Assembly: GCA_934504345.1 (NCBI GenBank)
Contig: CAKSVR010000005.1
Location: 1 to 64,000 of the forward strand
DNA from: an uncultured Agathobaculum sp.
GTDB lineage: Bacteria > Bacillota > Clostridia > Oscillospirales > Butyricicoccaceae
DNA: 64,000 bases
Direction of reading: 5' to 3'
Part shown: piece after piece, positions 1 through 7,604 of the stretch
How the letters are laid out: each line of letters opens with the position of its first letter
How positions within the stretch are numbered: position 1 is the first letter of the stretch
Position numbers and translations under genes: made by a program
The notes under the pieces: model-generated
Told to the model about the DNA's origin: nothing
The model's database searches: none
Seen by the model: the letters and a program-made list of their open reading frames with translations, nothing else

Positions 1-476
1 AGCAGCAGGATGCGCGGCTTGCTCATCAGCGCGCGGCCCATCGCGAGCATCTGCTGCTCGCCGCCGGACAGCGTGCCCGCTGCCTGATTTTTGCGCTCCT
101 CCAGCCGCGGAAAACGCTCGTAGACCATTTTCAGCGACTCCGGGATCTCATTCTTCGGGCGGGTATACGCGCCCATACGCAGGTTCTCCGCGACCGTCAG
201 ACCCGCGAACACGCGGCGGCCCTCCGGAACGTGGCTCATGCCGAGCTTCACGATCGCATGACCCGGCTTGTGCGTGATGTCCTTGCCCTCGAACGTCACC
301 GTGCCGCCCTTCGACGGCAGCAGACCCGTGACGGTGTGCAGCGTGGTGGTCTTGCCCGCGCCGTTCGCGCCGATGAGCGCCACGACCTCGCCCTCGTTTA
401 CCTCGAAGGAAACGTCGCGCAGCGCATGGATAAGGCCGTAATACACGTTGATGTCCTTTACTTCCAACATTGCCAT
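1..476 (-). CDS. livF: LivF, branched-chain amino acid ABC transporter ATPase (partial)
   Basis: This is one of two cytoplasmic ATPases of a LIV-type branched-chain amino acid importer. The gene is cut by the left edge, so about 158 N-terminal residues are visible. They include Walker A (GANGAGKTT), the Q-loop region, the ABC signature LSGGEQQM and the start of Walker B (ILLL). The start is the ATG at 476, giving MAMLEVKDINVYYG, and an AAAGGAGG ribosome site lies just upstream. It follows livG by 17 bp as the last visible gene of the livJHMGF cluster. Family assignment rests on the motifs plus the neighbouring LivG, LivM and LivH. Confidence 0.95.
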   Translation of the reverse strand, partial: MAMLEVKDINVYYGLIHALRDVSFEVNEGEVVALIGANGAGKTTTLHTVTGLLPSKGGTVTFEGKDITHKPGHAIVKLGMSHVPEGRRVFAGLTVAENLRMGAYTRPKNEIPESLKMVYERFPRLEERKNQAAGTLSGGEQQMLAMGRALMSKPRILL

Positions 477-493
477 TGGTGTTTCCTCCTTTC

Positions 494-1252
494 TTATTCG
501 CCGAGGTAAGCCTTGACGACTTCCGGGTTGCTCAGCACTTCCTTGGGCGTACCCTCCGCCAGCAGACGGCCGAAATTGAGCACATACAGGTACTCGCAGA
601 TGCCGGAAACCAGCTTCATGTCGTGCTCGATGAGCAGGACGGTCACGCCGAACTTTTTGCGGACGATCTCGATGGTTTCCATCAGCTCTGCGGTTTCGTT
701 CGGGTTCATGCCCGCCGCCGGCTCGTCGAGCAGCAGCAGCTTGGGGTTGGTCGCGAGCGCACGCGCGATCTCCAGCTTGCGCTGCTTGCCGTAGGGCAGG
801 TTCGCGGCCTTGTAGTCCGCTGCGCCGTCCAGGTCGAACACGCGCAGCAGCTCCATCGCCTTTTCGTCCATCTGCTTCTCCTTTTTGCGGTAGGAGCCGA
901 GGTGGAACATACTCTCCGCGAACGTGTAGGTGATCTGATTATGCAGGCCGGTCTTGACGTTGTCCAGCACGCTCAGCTGCGAGAACAGGCGGATGTTCTG
1001 GAACGTGCGCGCAACGCCCAGCTTGCAGATTTCATGCGGCTTTTTGCCGATGAGGTTCTGACCGTCCAGACGGATGCCGCCGTCGGTCGGACGGTACACG
1101 CCGGTCAGCATATTGAACGCGGTGGTCTTGCCTGCGCCGTTCGGGCCGATGAGGCCGACCAGACCGCCCTTTTCGATCTTCATGCTCAGCTCGTCAACGG
1201 CACGCAGACCGCCGAACGAAATGCCGAGCGAGGTAACTTCCAGCATTGCCAT
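494..1252 (-). CDS. livG: LivG, branched-chain amino acid ABC transporter ATPase
   Basis: The second ATPase of the LIV importer, 252 residues, is full length for the family. Walker A is GPNGAGKTT (about residues 37-45). The signature is the LivG-type LPYGKQRKLEIARAL, and Walker B plus D-loop is LLLLDEPAAGMNP. The C-terminus carries the usual LivG helical extension. It starts 3 bp after the livM stop, so translational coupling is likely. Together with LivF it would form the ATPase heterodimer that drives LivH/LivM. Confidence 0.96.
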   Translation of the reverse strand: MAMLEVTSLGISFGGLRAVDELSMKIEKGGLVGLIGPNGAGKTTAFNMLTGVYRPTDGGIRLDGQNLIGKKPHEICKLGVARTFQNIRLFSQLSVLDNVKTGLHNQITYTFAESMFHLGSYRKKEKQMDEKAMELLRVFDLDGAADYKAANLPYGKQRKLEIARALATNPKLLLLDEPAAGMNPNETAELMETIEIVRKKFGVTVLLIEHDMKLVSGICEYLYVLNFGRLLAEGTPKEVLSNPEVVKAYLGE

Positions 1253-1255
1253 GGC

Positions 1256-2338
1256 TTACGCACCCTCCTTCGTGTTGCCGGAGCTTTCGGCCTTTTCCAT
1301 CTGGCGCATCGCGCGCTTCTCGAGCAGACGGGCCTTGAAGCCGGAGTTGTTGAACAGCATCATCACGATCAGCAGGATCGCGTAGATGAGCATACGGTAG
1401 GTGCTCAGGCCGCGGAGCAGCTCGGGCAGCAGCGTGAGCAGCGATGCCGCGATGATGGAGCCCCAGATATTGCCCAGACCGCCGAGGACGACGAATACGA
1501 GCACGAGGATGGAGGTGTTGAAGTCAAACTTTGCCGCCGTAACGGTGGAAAAGTTCATCGCGTAGAGCGTGCCCGCCATGCCCGCAAAGGCGGCGGAAAC
1601 GACGAACGCGAGCAGCTTGTAGTTGGAGGTCGAGATGCCGATGGAGTCAGCGGCAATCTTATTGTCGCGGACCGCCATGACGGCACGGCCGGTGCGGCTG
1701 TTTATGAAGTTCAGCACAAAGAACAGGGTGACGAGGATGAGCACCACGCCCGAGGTGAACGTGGAGATTTTCGTAACGCCGGATACGCCGATCGGGCCGT
1801 TGATGATCATCTTGCCGCCCTCGCCGAGCTCGAACTTCTGCTCGACAAGGCTGAAATGCAGGCCGGAGCCGTCCAGACCGATGTACATAACGTTTACAAG
1901 ATTCTTGATAATTTCACCGAACGCCAGCGTAACGATGGCGAGGTAGTCGCCCTTGAGGCGCAGCACCGGCACGCCGACGATAACGCCCGCAACAGCCGCG
2001 AACAGGCCGCCGACCACCATCGCGATGGCAAGGCGCAGCGGCGCGAACGGGATGGCATCCGCGAGGCAGGTCGTGGTGATAATGCCCGCGAACGCACCGA
2101 CCGACATGAAGCCCGCATGGCCGAGCGACAGCTCGCCGAGGATGCCGACGGTCAGGTTGAGCGAGATAGCCATAACGACATACGCGCAGATGGGCACGAG
2201 CAGGCCCTTGATCTGGCTGGAGATGCCGCCGCCCGCGATGGCGGCCTGCACCGCGATGTACGCAATAAGGACAATGCCGAAGCACAGCAGCGTGTCACGT
2301 CCGCGCTTGGACGCAGCATAGGATTTTAACTTGTTCAT
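1256..2338 (-). CDS. livM: LivM, branched-chain amino acid ABC transporter permease
   Basis: A 360-residue polytopic membrane protein with about ten hydrophobic segments. The typical LivM cytoplasmic-loop sequence is present (GRAVMAVRDNKIAADSIGI), as is the N-terminal motif SLGHAGFMSVGAF. An AAGGAGG ribosome site precedes the ATG at 2338. It lies between livH (12 bp upstream) and livG. LivM and LivH form the membrane channel of the importer. The C-terminal tail after the last membrane segment is charged (RLLEKRAMRQMEKAE). Confidence 0.95.
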   Translation of the reverse strand: MNKLKSYAASKRGRDTLLCFGIVLIAYIAVQAAIAGGGISSQIKGLLVPICAYVVMAISLNLTVGILGELSLGHAGFMSVGAFAGIITTTCLADAIPFAPLRLAIAMVVGGLFAAVAGVIVGVPVLRLKGDYLAIVTLAFGEIIKNLVNVMYIGLDGSGLHFSLVEQKFELGEGGKMIINGPIGVSGVTKISTFTSGVVLILVTLFFVLNFINSRTGRAVMAVRDNKIAADSIGISTSNYKLLAFVVSAAFAGMAGTLYAMNFSTVTAAKFDFNTSILVLVFVVLGGLGNIWGSIIAASLLTLLPELLRGLSTYRMLIYAILLIVMMLFNNSGFKARLLEKRAMRQMEKAESSGNTKEGA

Positions 2339-2350
2339 ATGACTGCCTCC

Positions 2351-3232
2351 TTAAACCTTTTCGCTGACGTGCTTGCCGAGCAGGCCGTCCGGCTTGACCA
2401 GCAGCACCACGATGAGCACCGCGAACACGATGGCATCCGAGAGCTGCGTGGAGATATACGCCTTGGCGAAGATCTCGATGATGCCGAGCAGCACGCCGCC
2501 GAGGAATGCGCCCGGGATAGAGCCGATGCCGCCGAATACCGCCGCGGTGAAGGCCTTGATGCCCGGCAGAGAGCCGGTGGTCGGCATCAGGGTCGGGTAA
2601 GCGGAGCACAGCAGCACGCCCGCGATAGCGGCAAGGCCGGAGCCGATGGCAAACGTGATGGAAATGGTCGTGTTGACGTTGATGCCCATCAGCTGGGCCG
2701 CGCCCTTGTCCTCAGAAACGGCGCGCATCGCCGTACCGACCTTGCTGCGGCCGGTGAACAGCATCAGCGCCACCATGATGACAACGCACGCCGCGATGGC
2801 AACGATGGTGACCTTGGAGATTTGCAGCTGGCCGCCGAACAGGCTGACCGCCTCGCCGGAAACGACCGAAGTGAACGTTTTCGGGTTGGAGGACCAGATC
2901 AGCAGCGCCGCGTTCTGCAAAAAGTACGAAATGCCGATGGCCGTGATGAGCACCGCCAGCGACGGCGCCATACGCAGCGGCTTGTACGCCAGTCGCTCGA
3001 TGACAACGCCGAGCACGGTGCAGACGATAACAGCCAGCACCACGCCCGCCCATGCGGGCCAGCCCAGATAGGTGGTAGCGCAGAAGCACATATAGCCGCC
3101 TACCATGATGACATCGCCGTGCGCGAAGTTCAGCATTTTCGCAATGCCGTAGACCATCGTGTAGCCCAGCGCGATGATGGCGTAGATGCTGCCCAGACTG
3201 ATGCCGCTGATCAAATGATTCAAAAAGCTCAT
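2351..3232 (-). CDS. livH: LivH, branched-chain amino acid ABC transporter permease
   Basis: A 293-residue permease, partner of LivM. The N-terminus MSFLNHLISGISLGSIYAII and the motif GYTMVYGIAKMLNFAHGDV are diagnostic of LivH. The frame stays open upstream to 3358, but that part is repeat sequence, so the ATG at 3232 is chosen. The ribosome site is weak (GGGGTG). It is separated from livJ by a 346-bp gap full of repeats, unlike the tight spacing of livH-livM-livG-livF. The gap may lower expression of the membrane genes relative to the binding protein (inference). Confidence 0.93.
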   Translation of the reverse strand: MSFLNHLISGISLGSIYAIIALGYTMVYGIAKMLNFAHGDVIMVGGYMCFCATTYLGWPAWAGVVLAVIVCTVLGVVIERLAYKPLRMAPSLAVLITAIGISYFLQNAALLIWSSNPKTFTSVVSGEAVSLFGGQLQISKVTIVAIAACVVIMVALMLFTGRSKVGTAMRAVSEDKGAAQLMGINVNTTISITFAIGSGLAAIAGVLLCSAYPTLMPTTGSLPGIKAFTAAVFGGIGSIPGAFLGGVLLGIIEIFAKAYISTQLSDAIVFAVLIVVLLVKPDGLLGKHVSEKV

Positions 3233-3314
3233 GGTTTGGAACACCCCATTCTTTCTTTTAAGGTAGGAGTTAGGAGGGAGGAGGTAGGAGTTTATCCGAT
3301 GATTTACCCGTACC

Positions 3315-3437
3315 GTAGGGCGCGACGACCCCGGCGCGCCGTTCGTAACGGTGTGCATACGGTTTATACGGCGCGCCGAGTTGTACCCCAGGGCACCTTC
3401 TCTTGCCCTTCGGGCAATTCACCTTGTCGCGCCCTAC
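3315..3437. repeat. CCGTAGGG hairpin element, copy 1
   Basis: A 123-bp element with perfect 12-bp inverted ends, GTAGGGCGCGAC and GTCGCGCCCTAC. Inside are a GGCGCGCC arm, the conserved core GTTCGTAACGGTGTGCATAC and onward, a second GGCGCGCC arm and a TTGCCCTTCGGGCAA hairpin. No coding sequence is present. Related copies occur at 5122-5243, 6493-6573, 6624-6708, 10484-10962, 22443-22717, 24088-24168, 39427-39507 and 46407-46486. Confidence 0.8.
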
Positions 3438-3503
3438 AGGAAACGTTCATCGTCGTCCACTCCTACCTCCTATCTCCTACCTCCTATCTTCTTTATAATA
3501 GCG

Positions 3504-3535
3504 GTAAAGGAGGACTGCTGCCAGACCTCCTTTAC
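3504..3535 (-). terminator. Hairpin after livJ, possible partial terminator
   Basis: A perfect 10-bp inverted repeat (GTAAAGGAGG/CCTCCTTTAC) with a 12-nt loop lies 44 nt after the livJ stop. No good T-run follows on the minus strand. It may therefore stabilise the livJ mRNA 3' end or end transcription only partly, as is common after binding-protein genes. Confidence 0.45.
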
Positions 3536-3578
3536 TCGCCATTGCGTTTATGCTGTCAGGACCTTGCGGTCCCGGTTT

Positions 3579-4769
3579 TTACATACCAACGTAAGCGCCG
3601 TTCTCGATGACCATGCCCTTCGGGGACTTGGAAACCGCACCGGTTGCATCCCACGTCATGCCCTCGCCGGTCAGGCCGTCAAAGGTCATGGAGGTGAACT
3701 GCTCGATCATCTTGTCGCACAGGTCCTCAGCGGACATATCCGGCGTAGCGCCTGCGTTCTCGAGTGCCTGCTTGTAAGCGTAAACACAGTCGTAAGCGTC
3801 GGCTGCGAACTGGTTCGGGGTTTCGCCGAACTGCTCCTTGTACTTCTTAACGAAGTTTACGGTCTTGTCGTCGGTTGCGTCTGCGTTGAACGGGGTCAGA
3901 AGCATAACGCCCTCGGCCAGAGCGGGATCAAAGTTCTCCATGGTGAGGATGCCGTCCATGCCGTCTACGCCGAAGAACTTCGGTGCGTAGCCCATAGCGT
4001 TCGCCTGGGTCAGGATGAGGGATGCCGGCTGATAGTACATCGGCAGGAATACCAGGTCAGCGCCCTTGCTCTTCGCGTCGTTCAGCTGAACGGAGAAGTC
4101 GTTTGCGGAAGCGTCGGTGAAGGTGTTGTCGGAAACGACCTCGAGGCCCTTGGTCTTTGCCTCTTCTACGAACTTGTCGTGGATGCCGGTGGAGTAAACG
4201 TCATCGTTCTTCCAGATGATCGCGATCTTGGTGCCGAGCTTCTGCTCTGCGATGTACTGCGCGGATGCGGTGCCCTGGTTCGGGTCCATAAAGCACATCT
4301 GGAATACGTTGTCCTTGTTCTCGGTTACGGCAACGGAGGATGCGGACGGCGTCAGCGCGAAGATGCGGTCGCTGTAATTCTCAGCGGCAGTCGCCTCGCA
4401 CGGCTTGGAGGTTACAGAGCCAAGGGACAGCTGCATACCCCAGTCCTTCAGGGTGTTGTAGGCGTTGACAGCCTTCTCGGCATCGTGCTCGTCGTCCTGA
4501 TAGTTCAGCTCGAACTGGATGTCGCCGCCCTCGGCGTTGATCTCGTCAACCGCGATCTGAGCGCCGTTCTTTGCCGCATTGCCGTAGATGGCAGCCGCGC
4601 CGGTCAGCGGGCCGGTGCCGCCGATCTTGAAGGCCGCGCCGGAAGCGGTGGAGGTGGTGTCAGAGCCGCTGCTCGCCTGTGCATCAGAGCCGGAGGAGCT
4701 GCCGCCGCAGCCGGTCAGCGCCGTTGCCAGCATCGCGCCGGCGAGGAGCATACTAAGTGTTTTCTTCAT
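3579..4769 (-). CDS. livJ: LivJ-type branched-chain amino acid binding lipoprotein
   Basis: The 396-residue extracytoplasmic substrate-binding protein of the LIV importer. The ATG at 4769 is chosen over the more upstream in-frame start. It gives a lipoprotein signal (MKKTLSMLLAGAMLATALTG, then Cys) and has an AAGGGGAAG ribosome site. A Ser/Gly-rich linker follows the lipid-anchored Cys. The mature part is a type I periplasmic-binding fold (FKIGGTGPLTGAAAIYG; EDLCDKMIEQF near the end). It is promoter-proximal in the cluster. Substrate is inferred from the family and neighbours; related proteins bind Leu/Ile/Val or other amino acids. Confidence 0.93.
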   Translation of the reverse strand: MKKTLSMLLAGAMLATALTGCGGSSSGSDAQASSGSDTTSTASGAAFKIGGTGPLTGAAAIYGNAAKNGAQIAVDEINAEGGDIQFELNYQDDEHDAEKAVNAYNTLKDWGMQLSLGSVTSKPCEATAAENYSDRIFALTPSASSVAVTENKDNVFQMCFMDPNQGTASAQYIAEQKLGTKIAIIWKNDDVYSTGIHDKFVEEAKTKGLEVVSDNTFTDASANDFSVQLNDAKSKGADLVFLPMYYQPASLILTQANAMGYAPKFFGVDGMDGILTMENFDPALAEGVMLLTPFNADATDDKTVNFVKKYKEQFGETPNQFAADAYDCVYAYKQALENAGATPDMSAEDLCDKMIEQFTSMTFDGLTGEGMTWDATGAVSKSPKGMVIENGAYVGM

Positions 4770-4835
4770 AGTGGATCTTCCCCTTTTGTTACCCAACGGA
4801 GTATTTCCTATCGGGTGTCTTGGTTTATGCTTCAC

Positions 4836-4841
4836 ATTATA
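4836..4841 (-). promoter_or_regulatory. Putative -10 box for the liv operon
   Basis: A perfect TATAAT (read on minus) lies 66 nt upstream of the livJ ATG. No convincing -35 hexamer sits 16-18 bp upstream, so the assignment is tentative or an activator is needed. Confidence 0.4.
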
Positions 4842-5121
4842 CTACCGTTTTCGCGTTTCGGCGCACTTTTTTTGCGCTGCGAATGCAATTTCAGATAATC
4901 TACTGATTATCTTTTGAGTAGGTTTGCGTTTTTTGTATCTTCTCACAAGAACACTTGTCCGCCCTGCAAGGATTCCTGCAAGTTCCTCCCATTTTCCCGC
5001 CCGCCGTGCAGGATGAGCCCGCAATTTTTTTCTCACGCTGAGAATGTTCTAACCATCCTGTTCCGCTCATAAATATGTACCGGCATCATCCTCCGTTTGG
5101 TAAGGCGCTGATGGTTTTTGC

Positions 5122-5243
5122 GGCGGGATGACCCCACCCCGCCGTATATACCGTCTGCACATCGTTACGAACGGCGCGCCGAGGTCGTACCCCAGGGCAC
5201 CTTCTCTTGCGGCGTTGCCGCAATTCACCTTGTCGCGCCCTAC
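5122..5243. repeat. CCGTAGGG hairpin element, copy 2 (left end divergent)
   Basis: It has a GGCGGGATG/CACCCCGCC-like arm, the core in reverse sense (ACCGTCTGCACATCGTTACG), a GGCGCGCC arm and a TTGCGGC-GTT-GCCGCAA hairpin. It ends in GTCGCGCCCTAC. The internal hairpin differs from copy 1 (TTGCCC-TTC-GGGCAA) but stays paired. The left GTAGGG end is missing. Confidence 0.7.
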
Positions 5244-5298
5244 GGAACCAATCCAGACAGGTCATACACAATATTTTCAAAACTAAGGAGGTCATCCC

Positions 5299-5970
5299 AT
5301 GGCAGAAAAACACGGTGGAAAAGGACTTTTCTTCCTTGTCACGCTGCTTTTAGCCGCCGGCGTGATAAAATACGCCGACATCCCGTTCGCGCAGACCGTG
5401 CGCGAAAAGGCGTCCTCGGCGCTCTCCGGCCCGCTCGGCGCGGACGGCGTACTGGCGGTATTCGGCGGCGCGGACACGCAGACCGACACCGTTCCGGCCT
5501 CCTCGGGCGGCGCGGACGACATCTTAGACCGCGACAAGACCCTGTTCCCCGACACAGTGGACCAGACCGTCTATCCGATGGAGTTCGAGCACGCCCTGCC
5601 GACAGCGGGCACGCTGACCTCGGGCTTCGGCAGCCGCCTGAGCCCTGTCACCGGCCAGCCGGGCTTTCACTACGGGCTCGACCTCGCCGCAGATGAGGGA
5701 ACGCCTGTCACCGCCTTTGCGGACGGCACGGTGCGCGAAACCGGCGAATCCGGCTACGGCCTGTACGTTATCCTCGACCACGCAGACGGGTTTTCTACCT
5801 TATATGCACATTGCAGCAGCATTTCGGCCAAGGTCGGTGACACCGTCGCCTGCGGACAGGAGATCGCCAAGGTCGGCCAGACGGGCAACGCCACCGGCCC
5901 GCACCTGCACCTCGAGCTGTGGCACAGCGGCGCGGCGCTCGACCCGTCCGCCTACCTCACCGCGCTGTGA
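5299..5970 (+). CDS. M23 family metallopeptidase, SpoIVFA-like
   Basis: A 223-residue protein with one N-terminal membrane segment (about residues 9-24), an extracytoplasmic linker and a C-terminal LytM/M23 domain (about 100-220). Zinc and catalytic residues look intact: H124xxxD128, H171 (LYAH) and H202-L-H204. An AAGGAGG site precedes the ATG. It overlaps the next gene, an M50 protease, as GTGA. That pairing is the spoIVFA-spoIVFB arrangement, in which SpoIVFA holds the M50 protease during pro-sigmaK processing. The sporulation role is inferred from pairing and topology; an M23 cell-wall hydrolase is the alternative. Confidence 0.75.
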   Translation: MAEKHGGKGLFFLVTLLLAAGVIKYADIPFAQTVREKASSALSGPLGADGVLAVFGGADTQTDTVPASSGGADDILDRDKTLFPDTVDQTVYPMEFEHALPTAGTLTSGFGSRLSPVTGQPGFHYGLDLAADEGTPVTAFADGTVRETGESGYGLYVILDHADGFSTLYAHCSSISAKVGDTVACGQEIAKVGQTGNATGPHLHLELWHSGAALDPSAYLTAL

Positions 5971-6524
5971 GGCGGATAGAGGTTCGGGACGGCTTTGCCG
6001 TGCTGCTGGCGGCGCTCTGGTGTGCGGATGAGAGCGGCGTGCTGCCGCTGTTCCTGCTGGCGGCTGCCGTCCACGAGTGCGGACACCTGCTCGTGCTCCG
6101 TCTTGCGGGCGGCACAGTGCAGCGGCTCTGCCTGACCGCCTGCGGCGCTGTCCTGCGGTGCAGCCTGCCGCCGTCGCCGTTTTCGCGCGCCGCCGTCTGC
6201 CTCGCCGGGCCCGCCGCCAGCTTTGCGCTGACCGCACTGGCAAACCCGCTCGGCGCATACCGGCTCGCCGGCGCGAGTGCCCTGCTCGGGCTGTTCAACC
6301 TGCTGCCGCTGCCGCCGCTCGACGGCGGCATGGCGCTCCGTCACCTCGCGAATGGCCGTTTTCCGAGGGCGCTGACCGGGATTTCGGCCGTTTCCGCGCT
6401 GTCGCTGCTCTCCGGCGGCGTTTTTTTGTGGAACTGCGGATATGGCGCATGGCTGTTCCTCGTTAGCGTAATGATAACCGTGAACGCTCTCCGTAGGGCG
6501 CGACGACCTCGGCGCGCCGCGTAA
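5967..6524 (+). CDS. SpoIVFB-like M50 site-2 protease, compact form
   Basis: A 185-residue integral-membrane metalloprotease. Zinc motif HECGH at residues 36-40 and the second motif NLLPLPPLDGG at 111-121 are both intact, inside a hydrophobic M50 core. The start chosen is the GTG at 5967, which overlaps the upstream stop (GTGA) and indicates coupling. An earlier in-frame ATG at 5919 lies inside the M23 gene. The protein lacks the C-terminal CBS domain of Bacillus SpoIVFB. Its last ten or so codons (LRRARRPRRAA) come from a CCGTAGGG repeat starting at 6493. The pro-sigmaK role is inference; a general intramembrane protease is possible. Confidence 0.78.
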   Translation: MRRIEVRDGFAVLLAALWCADESGVLPLFLLAAAVHECGHLLVLRLAGGTVQRLCLTACGAVLRCSLPPSPFSRAAVCLAGPAASFALTALANPLGAYRLAGASALLGLFNLLPLPPLDGGMALRHLANGRFPRALTGISAVSALSLLSGGVFLWNCGYGAWLFLVSVMITVNALRRARRPRRAA

Positions 6525-6573
6525 ACCATCTGCACACCGTTGCGAACGGCGGGATGAGGGCATCCCGCCCTAC
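6493..6573. repeat. CCGTAGGG hairpin element, copy 3, overlapping a gene end
   Basis: A complete 81-bp element: GTAGGG, arm GGCGCGCC, core GTAAACCATCTGCACACCGT, arm GGCGGGATG/CATCCCGCC, then CCCTAC. Its first 32 bp are the final codons and stop of the M50 protease gene. Confidence 0.8.
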
Positions 6574-6623
6574 GGAATACGTTTATCATTGTGGGAACAT
6601 CATTATATGCATAAACATAACGT

Positions 6624-6708
6624 GTAGGGCGGACCACTCTGGAGTGTCCCGCCGCGTAAACCATCTGCACGCCGTTGCGAACGGCGGGATGAGGGCATCC
6701 CGCCCTAC
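6624..6708. repeat. CCGTAGGG hairpin element, copy 4
   Basis: An 85-bp element in the same orientation as copy 3. The core is nearly identical (GTAAACCATCTGCACGCCGT), but the left arm differs (CGGACACT-type: GGCGGACCACTC/GGAGTGTCCCGCC). The right arm is again GGCGGGATG/CATCCCGCC and ends CCCTAC. Confidence 0.8.
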
Positions 6709-6749
6709 GGGATACCGAATGCCAAATGACTGCACACGAAAAACCGCAA

Positions 6750-6804
6750 CTCCTCCCTCCTAACTCCTAACTCCTAACTCTCCACTCTCCACTCTTCACT
6801 CTCT
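6750..6804 (+). repeat. Seven-base tandem array, CTCCTAA grading into CTCCACT
   Basis: About seven consecutive 7-nt units change from CTCCTAA-type to CTCCACT/CTTCACT-type within one array. This shows that the two repeat flavours seen across the window belong to one family. Confidence 0.75.
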
Positions 6805-6817
6805 ATATACCGCCCTC

Positions 6818-6846
6818 TTGTAAACTCCGTCGAAATCGTGTAAAAT
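6818..6846 (+). promoter_or_regulatory. Putative sigma-A promoter of the ispD operon
   Basis: TTGTAA (6818-6823), a 17-bp spacer and TAAAAT (6841-6846), 47 bp before the ispD ATG. Spacing and both hexamers fit a housekeeping promoter. Confidence 0.6.
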
Positions 6847-6892
6847 AAAGGCACAGTAAACGCCTCACGCTTTTGGAAAGGAAAGACCGAAT

Positions 6893-7603
6893 ATGCAGGC
6901 AAAACGCAGGAAAAAGCTGCCCGCCGTGTGCGCGGTTATCGTGGCAGCGGGCTCATCCCGGCGGATGGGCGGCGAGAACAAGCTGCTGCTCGAGCTGGAC
7001 GGCGCGCCCGTCCTCGCGCGGACACTCAGCGCATTCCAGAAATGCGCCGCTGTGCGCGACATCGTGCTCGTCTGCCGCGAGCAGGACATCATGCCCTATA
7101 CCGAACTGGCAAAATCGTTCAGCATAGACAAGCTCCGCACCGTCACCCGCGGCGGCGAAACGCGCACCGAATCCGTGCTGGCGGGCCTCAACGCCGCACC
7201 GGCGGACACCGTCCTCGCGGCAGTGCATGACGGCGCACGCCCGCTCGTTTCCGAGGCCGTTATCACCGAGGCCGTCACCGCGGCGGCGGAATACGGCGCG
7301 GCCGCGCCGGTCGTGCCGCTCAAGGACAGCATCAAGCGCATCGAAAACGGCAATATCGCCGCCGATGTGCCGCGCGATACGCTGGCCGCCGTGCAGACAC
7401 CGCAGGTGTTCCGCCACGACCTGCTCCGCCGCGCCCTTACCTCGGCCGCAGAGCGCGGTTACAGCTTCACGGACGACTGCGCGGCTGTCGAGTCGCTCGG
7501 CGTCATCGTCAAGGCCACCCACGGCAGCTACGAGAACATCAAGATCACCACGCCGGAGGACATCCTCACCGCAGAGGCGTTCCTGCACAAGGAGGGCTGC
7601 TGA
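6893..7603 (+). CDS. ispD: IspD, 2-C-methyl-D-erythritol 4-phosphate cytidylyltransferase
   Basis: Third enzyme of the MEP isoprenoid pathway: it joins CTP and MEP to give CDP-ME. The 236-residue length is normal. The nucleotide-binding N-terminus AVIVAAGSSRRMGGENK and the motif AVHDGARPLV are present. The ATG at 6893 follows a GGAAAGGAAAG ribosome site. ispF begins 1 bp after its stop (7605), the usual ispDF pairing. It is first gene of a five-gene plus-strand run ending with the MATE transporter. Confidence 0.96.
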   Translation: MQAKRRKKLPAVCAVIVAAGSSRRMGGENKLLLELDGAPVLARTLSAFQKCAAVRDIVLVCREQDIMPYTELAKSFSIDKLRTVTRGGETRTESVLAGLNAAPADTVLAAVHDGARPLVSEAVITEAVTAAAEYGAAAPVVPLKDSIKRIENGNIAADVPRDTLAAVQTPQVFRHDLLRRALTSAAERGYSFTDDCAAVESLGVIVKATHGSYENIKITTPEDILTAEAFLHKEGC

Positions 7604-7604
7604 T

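Larger units (their letters stand above)
3233..3578. other. livJ-livH intergenic region: nested repeats, no gene
   Basis: No gene is seen here. In transcript order (minus strand), livJ is followed by a perfect 10-bp stem, GTAAAGGAGG/CCTCCTTTAC, at 3504-3535. Next come purine heptads (complement of 3460-3490), the CCGTAGGG element (3315-3437) and pyrimidine heptads (complement of 3261-3291). The two heptad arms are complementary, so the CCGTAGGG element would sit in the loop of a larger hairpin. Confidence 0.8.
4770..5298. other. Intergenic region between livJ and the M23 peptidase gene
   Basis: A 529-bp divergent intergenic region. It holds the liv -10 box near livJ and a partial CCGTAGGG-family element at 5122-5243. 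No gene is supported. A 64-codon open frame at 4842-5036 overlaps the liv promoter and looks spurious. Confidence 0.7.
6525..6892. other. Repeat-rich gap before ispD
   Basis: This holds the rest of CCGTAGGG copy 3, all of copy 4, a pyrimidine heptad array at 6750-6804 (TCCTAAC units grading into TCCACTC units) and the ispD promoter at 6818-6846. No gene is seen. Confidence 0.75.

Noticed and set aside
470..2329. 619-codon open frame antisense to livG and livM
   Set aside because: Shadow of the liv genes.
4842..5036. 64-codon minus-strand open frame upstream of livJ
   Set aside because: It covers the likely liv -10 region, has no ribosome site and is basic, low-information sequence.
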